A stretch of 22,054 bases of DNA from Cylindrotheca closterium (Eukaryota > Bacillariophyta > Bacillariophyceae > Bacillariales > Bacillariaceae), in the NCBI GenBank assembly GCA_933822405.4, contig CAKOGP040001735.1, positions 1 to 22,054 of the forward strand, read 5' to 3'. The translations under genes were made by a program, and so were the position numbers. The notes beneath the pieces were generated by a model. The model ran no database searches, was not told the origin of the DNA, and saw nothing but the letters and a program-made list of their open reading frames with translations. Numbering within the stretch: the stretch's first letter is position 1; each line of letters begins with the position of its first letter. This document shows, piece by piece, positions 1 to 10,654 of this stretch.

Positions 1-123
1 ACCTAGACACAGGAGAACTATTGTCGTGAAAGTGTTGTACAGTTGATTACGAATTTAGATTGCAGAGAGTTTGTTCTGAGCGCTAAAGGCACTCACGATA
101 GAGCACATTTTGCTTTATTCTAA

Positions 124-428
124 CATTAACGGCTATCATGGCCATTTACCATACGGAGGTGAGTCCAGTACTGTTGAACCAGTGTGATGGTGGGAATGAT
201 TGTGTAGTAGGTGGGAAGCCAATTGTTCTTGCGCCCTAATGCCCTGGGCGTATCGATCCAAGTGAATGGAGAGCGTCCCAATGGCATTCCCATTGTCAGT
301 TTTGATGCAAAAAGGAGGAGCGAGTTTCGTTTCGCTACAGAAAAATTGTGTAGGCGAAGTACCGAAAGTGATGTTTTGAGGACCCGGATATGCGTGTTGT
401 TTTTGTATTTTTGTTTTTTCGGAATATA
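124..428 (-). repeat. R2 repeat family, copy 1 (internally deleted)
   Basis: This segment matches two other places in the window. About 124-300 matches 16840-17125 and 20170-20460; about 345-428 matches 21270-21358, ending in the same T-rich stretch and GGAATAT. It lacks the ORF-bearing centre of the copy at 20115-21358. Relative to copy 2 it also lacks a 123-bp block. It interrupts the P-like transposase frame at about 429. Strand is given by analogy with copy 3, where a simple-repeat tail lies at the left end. Its outer left boundary is uncertain. Confidence 0.7.
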
Positions 429-2342
429 GTTGTCGTCAAAGCAGTTGACATTTTCACTAGCTCCGTCTCCACAGAAGCTGATTACACCGAACCCATTAAG
501 TTGGCACTTCATAATTATTGAATGTATTATCATTGAGAGCCGTTGTGGGGTGATGCTTGAACAGCTCATCCGGGACAGAACCAATGAGCACTTTATATCT
601 GGATCTGGATCGCACACGGTCGCTTTGAATACTAGGAAATGCTCAGAGAGATTTGACATGTGTTCTTCGACACTATCGATACCTTGCAGGTATTTCTCAT
701 CTTCTTTGTTCTTTTCTGAAGAAATAATGGAGCAACTGAGAGATTGGGGAATGAGCAGAAAACAAAAAGCCTCCAATAGACGTACCATTTTAATAAACTT
801 GGTCTGGATGGGGGCAAGGTGTAAATTCTGGTCGATGCCAGTCATCTTCCCATGGACGTCCCACTGAATCCCTTTTTTTGTAATGATTGAATCGAACGCC
901 AGTGCCACCTTCCGGCGCTCAAGTGGCACATCATTCTCGTTGAACATTCTGTTAATATGCCTGAAATTTTCGATAACAATACCGAATGGGGTCTTTCGCT
1001 CATCATGACTACCAGTACGTTCTTTCTGAAGCCGCAGAACGTAGGCAAGCGATGGCAGCTTGAAGACACCTCAAAGCTCAGTGTATACTGACTGTGAAGT
1101 CTTTGCAAGGATCAAGATAGCATAATTCAAGAGCTCCGGATGGAATCGAACGCCACGCATTTTGCCTCCTCGTTCTTTCAGTTTTTGGAGATGCTCCATG
1201 TGCACTTCCCATAGATTTTTCACTTGTGCTTTGCCAACTTGGTCATCTTTGATCTCTTTGCTTTTACCTAAGTACACATCGATATTCTTATTTGCCACTT
1301 TGAATGCCTTCAGGACTCCCTCTTCGAGCTCATGTGTGCTGCACCCAGCATGCTTATGCAGCTCCGATTCTTGAGATTTCCGAGCCAATTTTAAAATCTC
1401 CAATTTTACAGTTCGTACCTTGTCCCTTCTCTGCTCCAACGCTTTGACAACAGTAGTGGGATGTTGCTGAATCACTGCGTATTGTGTGTCCTTGGGCACC
1501 GCTCCATCAATGCCAAGAGGCCTGGACCTTTCAATATCATGGTAGATCAAAGAGTCTACAGTCACGCAAGCTTTGCAGCGTTTTCTTCTGCTGGTGCTGC
1601 TACTCATGTCAATAAATCTCGTGCATTCTTTTGACCAAAACACGAAGACACCTTCTCCGACAGTATCAAGCTCGTACTGCGAGGTATCAGCTGGTGCATA
1701 TGAGTCAATAAACTCATTAAATGCTGTCGACTGATCCTTGGTGAAACGAATGTTCTCCTTGTTAGTGAAGAAGGAATTGAGGCTCTCTTCACTAAACTTC
1801 TCCTCAACCACCTTCGCTGTGTCTCTTGCCTTGTCTCTTATTCGCTTAGAGAAAAAGTAGGCCATGTTGGCGCGATATTTCTGAGCTGTGTCCTTCGTGA
1901 TGCGGATTCCTTGACAGGGCTTTGGTGTCGACACGTCTGCGGATGGATCCACCCAGACTTGATCGAATTGAGACTCTAAAACTCGAGTCTTCTTCCTTCT
2001 TCCTCCTCCCTCCGGGGCCTCACCAGGCCTTTTCTGACTGATGAATTTCTTCATCGCTCCAACTTTGAATTCCTCGTTAACGCTTTTTGAAAAGGTTTTC
2101 ATCAATGTGACGGCAAGTCCAACGAATCTATCTGCCTTCCTCTTGAGATTGTTGTACTTTGTTCCACAATCAAAAAGTTGTGTACCCGCCTTGTGCTGCT
2201 CCGTGTATGGAGCAGTCGAAGAAATAGCAATATCTGCAGTAACTTCGGGTGGCACAATATTGCGAAAGAAAGCCTCCCCATTTGGCGTCAAATTTGCCCT
2301 TGCATGCGGAGTGAAAGAATCCAGTGCTGATGAATTCGTCTG
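429..2342 (-). pseudogene. P-element/THAP9-like transposase, truncated, one internal TGA
   Basis: One minus-strand register is open from a TGA at 2343-2345 down past 429, broken only by TGA at 1071-1073. What is visible: a basic linker with KRPGEAPEGGGRRKKTR; then a stretch of the type RFHPELLNYAI..SVYTEL-stop-GVFKLPS, matching the segment that precedes the catalytic core in P-element transposases. The RNase H-like core has a first acidic block (FDSIITKKGIQWDVHGKMTG, comparable to family lines of the form DEM..xxLVYDxxTGELIGF) and a second (GDGASENVN, comparable to DGASxN). The family comparison is from memory, not a search. No THAP zinc finger is seen at the N-terminus, and there is no convincing ATG (nearest upstream codon is TTG at 2291). 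The frame runs into repeat R2 at about 429, so the last catalytic acid and C-terminus are lost. The stop sits where the family usually has Arg, fitting CGA>TGA. Not expected to be functional. Confidence 0.62.
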
Positions 2343-2587
2343 TCATGAAGCATTCTGCACCGGGGGCTTGGGAGTTGCGAGAAGCATAAGGATACAGTAT
2401 GGACGGAACAATAGACTTCTGTCCTTGTTTCGACCAACGATGGCATGCATGCACCCATCATGCTACTTTGAAAGTTCAGGTTTTGCTGAAAAGATATTTG
2501 AAACACAATTACAATGAGGCAAATATCACTGCATTCCAAGGTGGACAAGGTGGACAAGGTGAAGTCGGACTAGTCAACTACTGACGG

Positions 2588-3964
2588 ATGATCGTTTTGA
2601 GATCCAGGTTGTACACAATATATTACGTACAAATTTCTACTGTAAACGTTTTTAGCTACCCGGCAGGCTCAAAGTATATCTCCTTCTATCCTTGGTCCAT
2701 CCACTACTTCGAAGGACTCAAGACAAACATAAGCAAGCGCAAGCCCTCCCAATACTCTGGAGAGGACATTGCACAGATGGCAGAGGACAACAACGAAGAT
2801 GCAAATGAGTTGACAATCGCAGGTCAATATGAATTCAATCTCAACAACGTCATGGTTGACAACTTCCTTGAAGCCTCCAGAGCTGAGCACAATTCTTACC
2901 GTCATGATATGCTCAACGTCAGCGCCAAGATGGACAAAGCACTGATTGAGATTGGCTACATGGACAAGGAAGCAGCAGCGCAACATTTGGAAGCAGAAGA
3001 ACTCACCCACGAGCACATCTGTGACAAGGCCGAGAACGCTTACCGTACACTCTTTGACAAGCATCAATGGCCCGCTGCAAGACCCACCATCCGAGATTCC
3101 AAGACTCCGTATGCCAAGATGGCCAAGACATTCACCCCCGATGGCGTTCAGAACCATGCATACGCTCTGATCCACCAGCAGACCGGTTCAAAGGGCAAGG
3201 CCAAACCTGATGACATCTGTTTGAACTGTGGAGAGAAAGGACACTGGGCTCGCGACTGCAAAAGTGACAAGAAGCCCAAGCGACCTTTCAACAACAACAA
3301 GAAGAGTAAGCATCAAAAGGACAAGCACGGATCCAGTTGGAAGACTACTCCACCGGCTCCTGGTGCACCTGAGACCAAGAAAGTCCGTGGAAAGGATTTC
3401 CACTGGTGTGCTCACTGTGGACGTTGGTCGACCACCCATGCTACTGACGGCCATACCAATGATGCCACCAAGCGCGACTTGAAAGGTTTGGGACCCCAAG
3501 CAAATCACCTACGCTTCGCTGGAGCCTGGTACACTCCCTTCCGCCATGATCAACCCAGTCTTCTGTCCCTATGTGTTGTCTGGACCATCATCCAACACTT
3601 CTTGAGTTACCTTCCCCAGTTGGCTGTTGCCTTCTTCTTGGCCCGTTCCATTGGCGTCACTACACCGAATGTTTCACCTTTCATGACCGATCAAGTCTCA
3701 ACTGCATCCTCTTTCTTGGCCGATCAAGTCTCCTTCATGATGAGTCAAGCTACCGCCGCCTCCGCCTACCTATTCACTGCCGCTTCCACTGTCATTGCTG
3801 CCTTTGAGGGATCCCTGACCGCCCGTCTTGCTCCACTCCTGTGGTTCCTTCTCTTGATCCTTGTGTCCCTTCCTACCAAAGTGAAACACCGCCTCATTGG
3901 GTCCCCGCCTCAAGAGTTTTGCCCGTTCTGGATGACCAAGGCAAAGTACAAACGATACATTTGA
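2588..3964 (+). pseudogene. gag: Copia Gag with CCHC knuckle and hydrophobic tail
   Basis: A 458-codon frame. Residues ~35-205 are helical and charged, as in capsid regions. A classic retroviral-type zinc knuckle, CLNCGEKGHWARDC, is at residues 211-224 (3218-3259). A lysine-rich nucleic-acid-binding segment follows. A second finger-like CxxC...H....H motif is at residues 274-289 (FHWCAHCGRW...). From about residue 325 the sequence becomes strongly hydrophobic, including VVWTIIQHFLSYLPQLAVAF and, near 417-430, LLWFLLLILVSLP; this is unusual for a Gag. The frame ends in TGA at 3962-3964 but continues in register into pol, so Gag-Pol was probably one polyprotein. The ATG follows an upstream in-frame TGA (2582) and lies in possibly non-element DNA, so it may not be the native start. 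Confidence 0.82.
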
Positions 3965-6900
3965 CACTGCCGTCGCCAGCGCCGCCCCACTTCCTTCAGT
4001 CATTGTTGCCACACCCGTCACTATGGTCTCGCCACACGCCGTCGCCTCGACCCACGATCTCAGGATATCTTTGACTTGGTCCAACACATCATTCAGTTTT
4101 TGGAGTCTCTCACGTTTTGTCGTTCCCGTCGAGAGGGAGATAATTGGAGAAGCAACAGAAGACATCAGAGAAATCACAATGATCAAAGCAATTGGCAGAG
4201 AACAAACGACGGTTGGAGAAACATGAACGACAACGAACCTAGTACCCCTCATGCTATCACTTCCCGCGAAACACCCCGTGATGACCATCAGCGTCCGCGT
4301 CCTGGTGATCCAAACTGGACCTTCTACCAAGGTCCCCGCAAGCGAAGTGAAGATGATGCCTTCCGTTTTGATCCTCCCAGACCTCGCCCCTGTCGCCACG
4401 ACTCTTCCAGACATCGTTCCGATTGCCATGACCCTTCCTCGACACCAAGTGACGACATCTTCCGCCACTTCAATACCTTTCCAAGAACGGATCGAATGCG
4501 CAGACAAAGGATGACACGCCGCTGTCAACCAAACATGCCACGAATCTACAGACCTACCGTTGGTGTCGGACTCCCAATGGCTCACGTTACAGTTCTATCT
4601 TCTCCCGCGGCCAAAGCCTTCTTCAAGAACGCCGATATTCCACAACAATTCAGCAAGGTCATCAACTGCTTCCGTGCTGCAATGAATCCAGATGAATTGA
4701 GATCAGATATGTCAGGTGATGAAAAGACGACAAGGTACCCGATAATCTGGGATTCCGGTGCAACAACCTCGATCTCACCTTACAAGGACGATTTTGTGGG
4801 AAAGCTTGAGCCAGCACCTCTTGGACTCAAGCTTCGTGGAATCGCTAGCGGCCTGGAAATCAAAGGGATTGGACATGTTGCATGGTCAGTGGTTGATACA
4901 ACTGGCATGTTACGAACAATCAAGGTGCCTGCCCTATACGTACCTTCTGCCACAGCTCGATTGCTCAGTACTTCAAGCTTGCTCCAGACATACACCGATG
5001 AGTCCATCTCAATGAACGCTGATCATCTACAGTTGTCTGGATCAGACAAAACAAATTCAGTACACATTGACCACGACCCTTCAACGAACTTGCCAACATC
5101 GCTTGCCAACTCCCATGGAACTGCCCCTAACCGATTCGACGCATTTGCCAGCATCATCACGTCCACCTTGGAGTCAAACCACAACCTCAGTCCCGCCGAG
5201 AAAGAATTCCTAAGATGGCACCATCGGCTAGGCCATCTCAACTTCAGTCAGATCCAATTTCTGCTCCGCACAGGTGTATTGGCGCATTCAGAGTTCGCTC
5301 GACGATTGCAAGCTACAGCATCTCGGATCACAACATACCCACTTTGCCCAGCTTGTCAATTTGGAAAGCAACGCCGTCGACCCTCTCCTGGAAAGACTTC
5401 TCAAGTCGTTTGTGATCGAGAGGGAGCTGTGAAGAAAGAAAACCTGTTCCCAGGACAGAAGGTGTCAGTTGATCATTTTGAGTGTACCACAAGAGGACGA
5501 TTGCTTCATACCTTTGGCAAAGAAGATCCCAAGACACAGTACACCGGAGGATTCATCTTTGTTGACCACGCAACAGGCTACGTCTTCGTCGAGCATCAAC
5601 TTCATCTGAACACCCAAGAGACGTTGAGTGCAAAGATGTCTGTGGAAGAACAACTTCAAGACTTTGGAGTAGTTGTACTTGAATATCTAAGTGACAATGG
5701 AAGGCCCTTCACATCGCAAGAATACAATGATCACTTACTCAAGTTCTCACAAATTCACTCATTTGCTGGCGTTGGAGCTCATCATCACAATGGAATTGCG
5801 GAACGATCAATCCAAACCATCATGTCCATCGCTCGAACAATGATGATGCATCAAGCCATCCATTGGCCCGATGTTGCAACCACCACACTCTGGCCCCTCG
5901 CAGTGGATCATGCCGTCTTCCTCTACAACCACATGCCCAACCAATTATCTGGTCTCTCACCACACGATCTGCTTACCAAAACCCGTTGGAAACAATCACA
6001 ACTTACCGACGTTCAAGTTTGGGGATGCCCAGCGTATGTCTTGGACAAACAGATGCAAGATGGAAAGAAACTTCCTCGGTGGAAGCCTCAATCCACCCGC
6101 CAGATCTACGTTGGAATGAGCAAGAGACATGCATTGTCAGTTCCACTTTGTTTGAATCCCGACACAGGAGCCATCACCACACAATTTCATATTGTATTTG
6201 ACCCTACCTTCTCGACCGTGGCAACGAATGTTGATGACCTACCTGATTTTGGTTCGGAAGCCTGGTCCAAACTCTTTGGAGACTCCGTCTACCAATATGT
6301 TCTGGATGATCCCGAGGACCCATTGCATCCACCTGATCCCACCGACAATCCTCCTCCTCCTTTAACTGCAAGAGTCCAAGAACAAACAGAAGTTCACAAC
6401 CCGCCAACTCCATTGGACGTTGTTCCGCCACCTACCAAGCCACAAGTCGATTCCTCTGGAGCTACCATACCTTCGATCCAGAGGGAGACAGTCATTGAGA
6501 ATCCGCCAGCTGTTTCCCCCGTTCAGCCGCCTCCTTCTCAGAGGGAGAATGTGACCCCTACTACTACTACCCCTACGAATCAGCCGAAGTCTTCACCTCC
6601 ACCACAGCCGACTCCGCCACAGCCGACTTCTCCACCGGCTCGCACACCGCAGCCAACAGCACCACCTCGCAAACCTGCACCTCAACCATCAGCCACACGC
6701 ACATCTCGCCGATCCAACAAAGCCCAACCTCCTAAACGCTTTGGGTATGATGGACATGGGCCTGCAGGATACACCGCACCCCTAAAATCACAAAGTCCAG
6801 AGACCAACAACTTCTACACTTACTTTTCGGCATACTTCAACCATTCAAACATTGAATTGGAACACTCCCATGACTGCAGCTTCATTCCAAGCTCGTACAA

Positions 6901-8509
6901 AGCAAGAGCGACCAAGGACCCAGACGTTTTCACTTACAATGAAGCGGTCAACGGTCCCAACAGCGAAAAATGGACTGCAGCAGCAAAGAAGGAAATTGAA
7001 GAACTTGAAGGAAAACTCACCTCGATTGAAGTCCCAATGTCAAAAGCGAAGACCAAGATCATTCCTGGATCTTGGGTCTTTTGTGTCAAGAGAAACCCAA
7101 GCGGAGAAATGACCAAATTCAAGGCAAGATACTGTGTGAGAGGAGACCTGGAAGAAATGGATGTTGACGAAAACACGTTTGCACCTACCGTTGCATGGAG
7201 TACTGTCCGTTTGTTTCTTGTCCTTTGCTTGATCCTTGGATGGGCCACCATCTCGGTTGACTTCAGCAATGCATTCGTACAATCCAAACTGGACAAACCA
7301 AAATGGGTACACTTACCTTGAGGATTCGTCTCTCCAAAGGGCAAAGGAACATGTCTTCAACTCAACAAGTCACTATATGGGACCAAAGCTGCTCCCGCGC
7401 TATGGAATAAGACCGCCGTGGAAGGATTTACCAAGTGTGGATTCAAGCAATCCGATTTTGATCCGTGTCTTTTGTACAAGAAAGGCATGATGGTGGTTCT
7501 GTATGTTGATGACGCTGGAATCGGTGCCAAAGATCCAGCAGACATCAACAAGCTCATTGAGGAACTCAGAGAACTCAAATTTGAACTAAAGAACAAAGGC
7601 GATTTTAATGAGTTTCTTGGCATAAAATTTGACAAACGCAAAGATGGTTCAGTCGAACTCACTCAGACTGGCTTGATTGACAAAGTTTTGGAAGCAGCCG
7701 GAATGACCAATTGCAATCCCAATCGGATCCCCGCTACTGGTCCCCTTGGCAAAGATCCTGATGGTGAACCTATGAGCGAAGAATGGAACTATCGATCAAT
7801 CGTCGGAATGTTAATGTACCTCTTGACAAACACACGACCAGACATTACCTTTGCTGTCAGCCAAGTGGCACGATTCTCCTCTGATCCAAAACAATCCCAT
7901 GCAACCGCTGTGAAAACAACTCTTCATTGCCTGAAACGCACTCGCACAAAAGGCATGATCATCAAGCCTACAGGAAAACTGAACCTCTATTTGTTTGTCG
8001 ATGCTGACTTCTGTGGGCTCTACAATACCGAACCTCACACTGATCCAAACTCTGTTTGATCACGCATCGGGTTTATTGTAAAGTTGAGCAATTGCCCGCT
8101 GATTTGGCGCTCCCAGCTTCAAACATCTATCACTTGCTCCACGCTCAAGGCCGAATACAATGCTCTCTCTTCTGCTCTAAAGACCTTAATTCCATTGAAG
8201 CGTCTTCTTATTGAAGCCACCGACCACGTTGAACTTGACGACAGCATCCGCGCCACCATTCGGGCCTCAGCATTTGAAGACAACCAAGGAGCATACTTTC
8301 TGGCCACTAAGCAAAGAATCACATCTCGCACTCAATGGTATCTCAACAGGTGGCACTGGTTCTGGCAACACGTCACCAAGGACGGCGTTGGCCCAGAAAC
8401 TGTTGCCATCCACGAGGTGGACACATCGCTCCAAGATGCTGATTACTTCACAAAGGCACAGTCTTGTGAACCTTTCAAGAGCAATCGCTTTCAAGTGCAA
8501 GGCTGGTAA
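3965..8509 (+). pseudogene. pol: Copia Pol (PR-IN-RT-RNase H) with two in-frame TGA codons
   Basis: Same register as gag; the uninterrupted part is 4076-7321. Residues are numbered from 4076. Protease: DSGA at 226 (4751). Integrase: HHCC zinc site with H383, H387, C424, C427; catalytic D466 (5471), D540 (5693), E576 (5801), the last pair spaced exactly D-35-E. A proline-rich linker runs ~755-890. RT follows, with VDFSNAF at 7256-7276 and the catalytic YVDD at 7502-7513. RNase H: VDADFCG near 8000 and LKAEYNAL near 8147. The C-terminus is typical of copia (IHEVDT..DYFTK). TGA at 7319 falls in the HLP-x-GF motif, and at 8057 in NSV-x-SRIGF; both positions normally hold Arg or a similar residue. 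All catalytic residues survive, so the damage is light and probably recent. Confidence 0.9.
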
Positions 8510-8672
8510 CACCTTTGCACAACCACCCTAACCCTTATACATTTGCATCAAGCAGAGAGATGTAGACAACTCCGGTTGTTGAACTCGCCTGCTCACCAGT
8601 GAGATGCAACATCTTTACAGATCTATTTGTTTCGCAAATTCCAGTGATGACGTTTTGTGTTGAACTTTCGGA

Positions 8673-9023
8673 TGAGAGGGAGAGTCGAAAGTCGTCTGTT
8701 TGTCCATCAGATGATAGCCGTTACTGAACGTCTGCACCTCAACGGCTAACGTATCCAAAGTATCTTATACAGGTATCAAAATTCCCAAATCTTGACTACA
8801 ATGCTCCCTCGCTAAGCTTTGCCACATTCTCAATGTTGTTAAGACTAAGCATCGCTATTGCATGCGTTGAGATGGTCGGAGTTTCATCCTGTTTACATCC
8901 TTCACAATACAAATCACTATAATTTTCAGAATACTGTTTTATCACACATTTTCGGACATTTTACAACTAATTCAGTACTTGAAGCACGACAAGCCTGGAC
9001 AACCTTGTGTCTGCATTCTCAAG
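8673..9023 (+). repeat. Polypurine tract and 3' LTR of the copia element
   Basis: A purine run (GAGAGGGAGAG) at 8673-8684 lies about 165 bp after the pol stop, where second-strand priming is expected. The following ~340 bp recurs at 10991-11329 with scattered substitutions and single-base indels, and both copies lose similarity right after ATTCTCAAG. The exact LTR start is undetermined: no clear TG dinucleotide directly follows the purine tract. No 5' LTR partner exists in the window. Confidence 0.7.
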
Positions 9024-9322
9024 CGATTGCTCATCCTTCTCAATCGCTTTGGATTTTGCAGACTCCAATTGGGCCTAAAACAGTTTCAATGATGTTTTTG
9101 GGCTGACAGTTGTTACTAGCTGTTGGCCCCCAAACCCCCAGCGCAAGCGCTGGTTTCCTCCAAGGGTGAGGTGGGACTAGGGTAATCTTAATAACTATCT
9201 ATTCCTAGACTTCAAATTCACTCTGTCAAATACAGAGCAGTCTTTTCAAAAGGAATGAGCTGCAACTGAGCTGCAGCTCATTCACCAACTTCTTTCACAA
9301 CCTCTTTGGTACGTAGCTTTCC
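9023..9322. repeat. R1 hairpin-rich repeat, copy A
   Basis: A ~300-bp unit nearly repeated at 16490-16785 and, truncated, at 9402-9508. It contains three inverted repeats: GCGATTG/CAATCGC (9023-9029 and 9041-9047); CCAGCGC-AA-GCGCTGG (9138-9153); and GAATGAGCTGCA/TGCAGCTCATTC (9253-9264 and 9272-9283). It begins immediately at the end of the copia LTR. The right end is CAACCTCTTTGGTACGTA, a string also found at the edge of the ORF1-like gene (about 19634). No open reading frame or known RNA family is recognised. It may be an untranslated terminal part of a retroposon. Confidence 0.75.
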
Positions 9323-9401
9323 ACTGTCCTGCTACTGTACCTTCTTCGCATACATACTTGGGCGTTCCGATCAGTCCGTCCTTCGCTAGCGAACACCTGC
9401 A

Positions 9402-9508
9402 GCAATTGCTCATCCTTCTCAATCGCTTTGGATTTCACAGACTCCAATTGGGCCTAAAAGAGTTTCAATGATGTTTTTGGGCTGACAGTTGTTACTAGCT
9501 GTTGGCCC
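9402..9508. repeat. R1 repeat, copy B (5' ~107 bp only)
   Basis: It starts GCAATTGCTCATCC and runs through the TTTTTGGGCTGACAG block to GTTGGCCC, where it switches abruptly to DIRS-like coding sequence at 9509. The first hairpin arm has one substitution relative to copies A and C. The junction supplies the spurious last ~20 codons of the neighbouring minus-strand RNase H frame and truncates the recombinase frame. Confidence 0.75.
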
Positions 9509-10644
9509 GGCAATTTTTCCACGTCGCCTTTGGGTTCCAAAGAGGAGGATGATGAGCAAGGGATCGTTGACCGCTGACAATCCTGGGTCGAGGGTGAGGC
9601 TGTCGCAGAAGGCAACCCATGTGGTCCAGACAGAGTGTGCCTTTGCAACTCTTGAAGGACAGACTCTGCGTTCGATTCCGAGTTCAACAGCACGGATGTC
9701 ATCAAGGAGTTCATGGCGTTTGACATCCTGTACAGTTGCCAAGAGTTGATCTGTGGATACGTGCAATTAAAATATGAGATAAATTCGGCGTCAGACAGGT
9801 GCCACAGTCGGCTAGCATCGTCGGCCATTCGATTGTTCGTTCCAGATAAGTGACCAATACGATGATGTGCTCTTTGTTCCCGCTGTAATCCTGCCGCTAA
9901 CCGTAATATTCTTGCTCTTGCCTTTCGAGAGGTGGACGATCCTTTTGTGCGCCACGACACTGCTGGTGTGTTATCACAGCCAGTATAAGTGGTTTTGCCT
10001 TCCACCTGGGCGGTCTTTCCAAGGACAAAATGATGGAGAACGGTGCCTTCCAGCTCCAAGTCTGAGTTGGTAAGTTTTCCTGTCAGATTGTGATCTGAAA
10101 TAACCTCTTTTTTCACTGCTTCTTGATATGGTTCGCGCCAGACGATGGCCTCTCCATCGTCTGTGAACCACACTCCTCCCCTTCCCGACTTTGCCGCATC
10201 GCAAGCGCCAACATGTAAGTCAACGCCTGGTACCAGTTCTTCAAGTGTTGTGGGGCGCTTCGCATGGCCATGAAGAAAATCTTGGAAGATTTCCAGTTGC
10301 TCACGGACCTCAGGAGTCAACCGCACCCTACAATCCACCTGTCGAATCAGTGCATCCTGCAGCAGGGAGAAATGTCCCTCACTGCCCGACATTCCTGGCT
10401 GCAGGCTTCGTAAGACTCCTAACACCTGCTGCCATCGTTTCAGGGAGACGCGTTTGCAATCCATGACCTCGCCCAGGAGTGACAGGGCCTTGCTCACTCG
10501 TTTCTCTTTCAATTGCAATGTCTTTGTTGTCGCTCCCCAGTTCCAACCCAAGGCTTCTTTGATTGTGTGCCAAGAGGCATCTCCCTTGGCCATTTTCGAT
10601 TGTGACTGTGGCTCTTTTCGCCACTGATTGTCTGTGGGTCGATT
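9509..10644 (-). pseudogene. DIRS-like retrotransposon fragment: RT tail, RNase H, start of tyrosine recombinase
   Basis: The frame from the gap edge down to about 9660 begins with the end of an RT (LGWNWGATTKTLQLKEKR, residues 15-32 counted from the first ATG at 10593). It then carries an RNase H domain with the acidic set D132 (ACDAAKSG), E180/E182 (DLELEG), D207 (TGCDNTP) and D258/259 (NNRMADDAS). A second, overlapping frame (9766-9510) reads ...SVWTTWVAFCDSLTLDP...FGTQRRRGKIA, resembling the N-terminal SAM-like core-binding domain of tyrosine recombinases. RNase H followed by a tyrosine recombinase is the DIRS order. The open frame continues upstream into the N run, so the RT palm is missing or unsequenced. 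The recombinase catalytic domain is absent, cut off by R1 copy B. The frame change between the two domains may be native or a lesion. Confidence 0.65.
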
Positions 10645-10654
10645 NNNNNNNNNN
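10645..10654. other. Assembly gap (10 N)
   Basis: Ten N bases join DIRS-like minus-strand sequence on the left to a copia pol 3' end on the right. The right edge starts with the same GTGGCACTGGTTCTGG found at 8350. A fixed round-number gap between two repeats suggests the adjacency is a scaffolding guess and the true distance is unknown. Confidence 0.95.

Larger units (their letters stand above)
2588..9023 (+). mobile_element. Ty1/copia (CoDi-like) LTR retrotransposon, 5'-truncated
   Basis: The order is gag, protease, integrase, reverse transcriptase, RNase H, polypurine tract and 3' LTR. Integrase before RT is diagnostic of Ty1/copia. The whole coding region 2588-8509 is one register, interrupted by TGA at 3962, 7319 and 8057. 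There is no copy of the 3' LTR upstream of gag, so the 5' LTR and leader are missing. The first ~25 codons of the open frame may be flanking DNA; gag-like sequence is convincing from about 2690. The right end (…ATTCTCAA) is fixed by comparison with 11328. A full element could not move without the missing LTR. Confidence 0.9.

Noticed and set aside
2669..3175. 168-codon minus-strand frame opposite gag
   Set aside because: Antisense shadow of the Gag capsid region with no recognisable motif.
3770..4585. 271-codon minus-strand frame opposite gag-pol
   Set aside because: It lies wholly antisense to a clearly coding gag-pol region and its composition is a mirror of that coding strand; no domain is visible.
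1071..8059. TGA read as a sense codon (recoding or an altered genetic code)
   Set aside because: The RRM gene appears to end with TGA, and the other host genes use TAA or TAG normally. The internal TGAs occur only in transposon remnants, where C-to-T decay explains them.
8858..9106. 82-codon plus-strand frame spanning the LTR end and R1
   Set aside because: It straddles the boundary of two independent repeats, and the frame is not kept in the second LTR copy.
9138..9180. R1 hairpin as a Helitron 3' end (hairpin followed by CTAG)
   Set aside because: The hairpin is about 23 bp from the CTAG instead of roughly 10-12, the repeat continues beyond it in both full copies, and no Rep/helicase is seen.
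9023..9322. R1 as a spliceosomal or other known small-RNA gene
   Set aside because: No U1-U6 signature sequences or SRP or tRNA boxes were recognised, and the copies are associated with transposon junctions.
9382..9393. 12-bp palindrome TTCGCTAGCGAA
   Set aside because: A single short palindrome with no partner copy or context; it could be chance.
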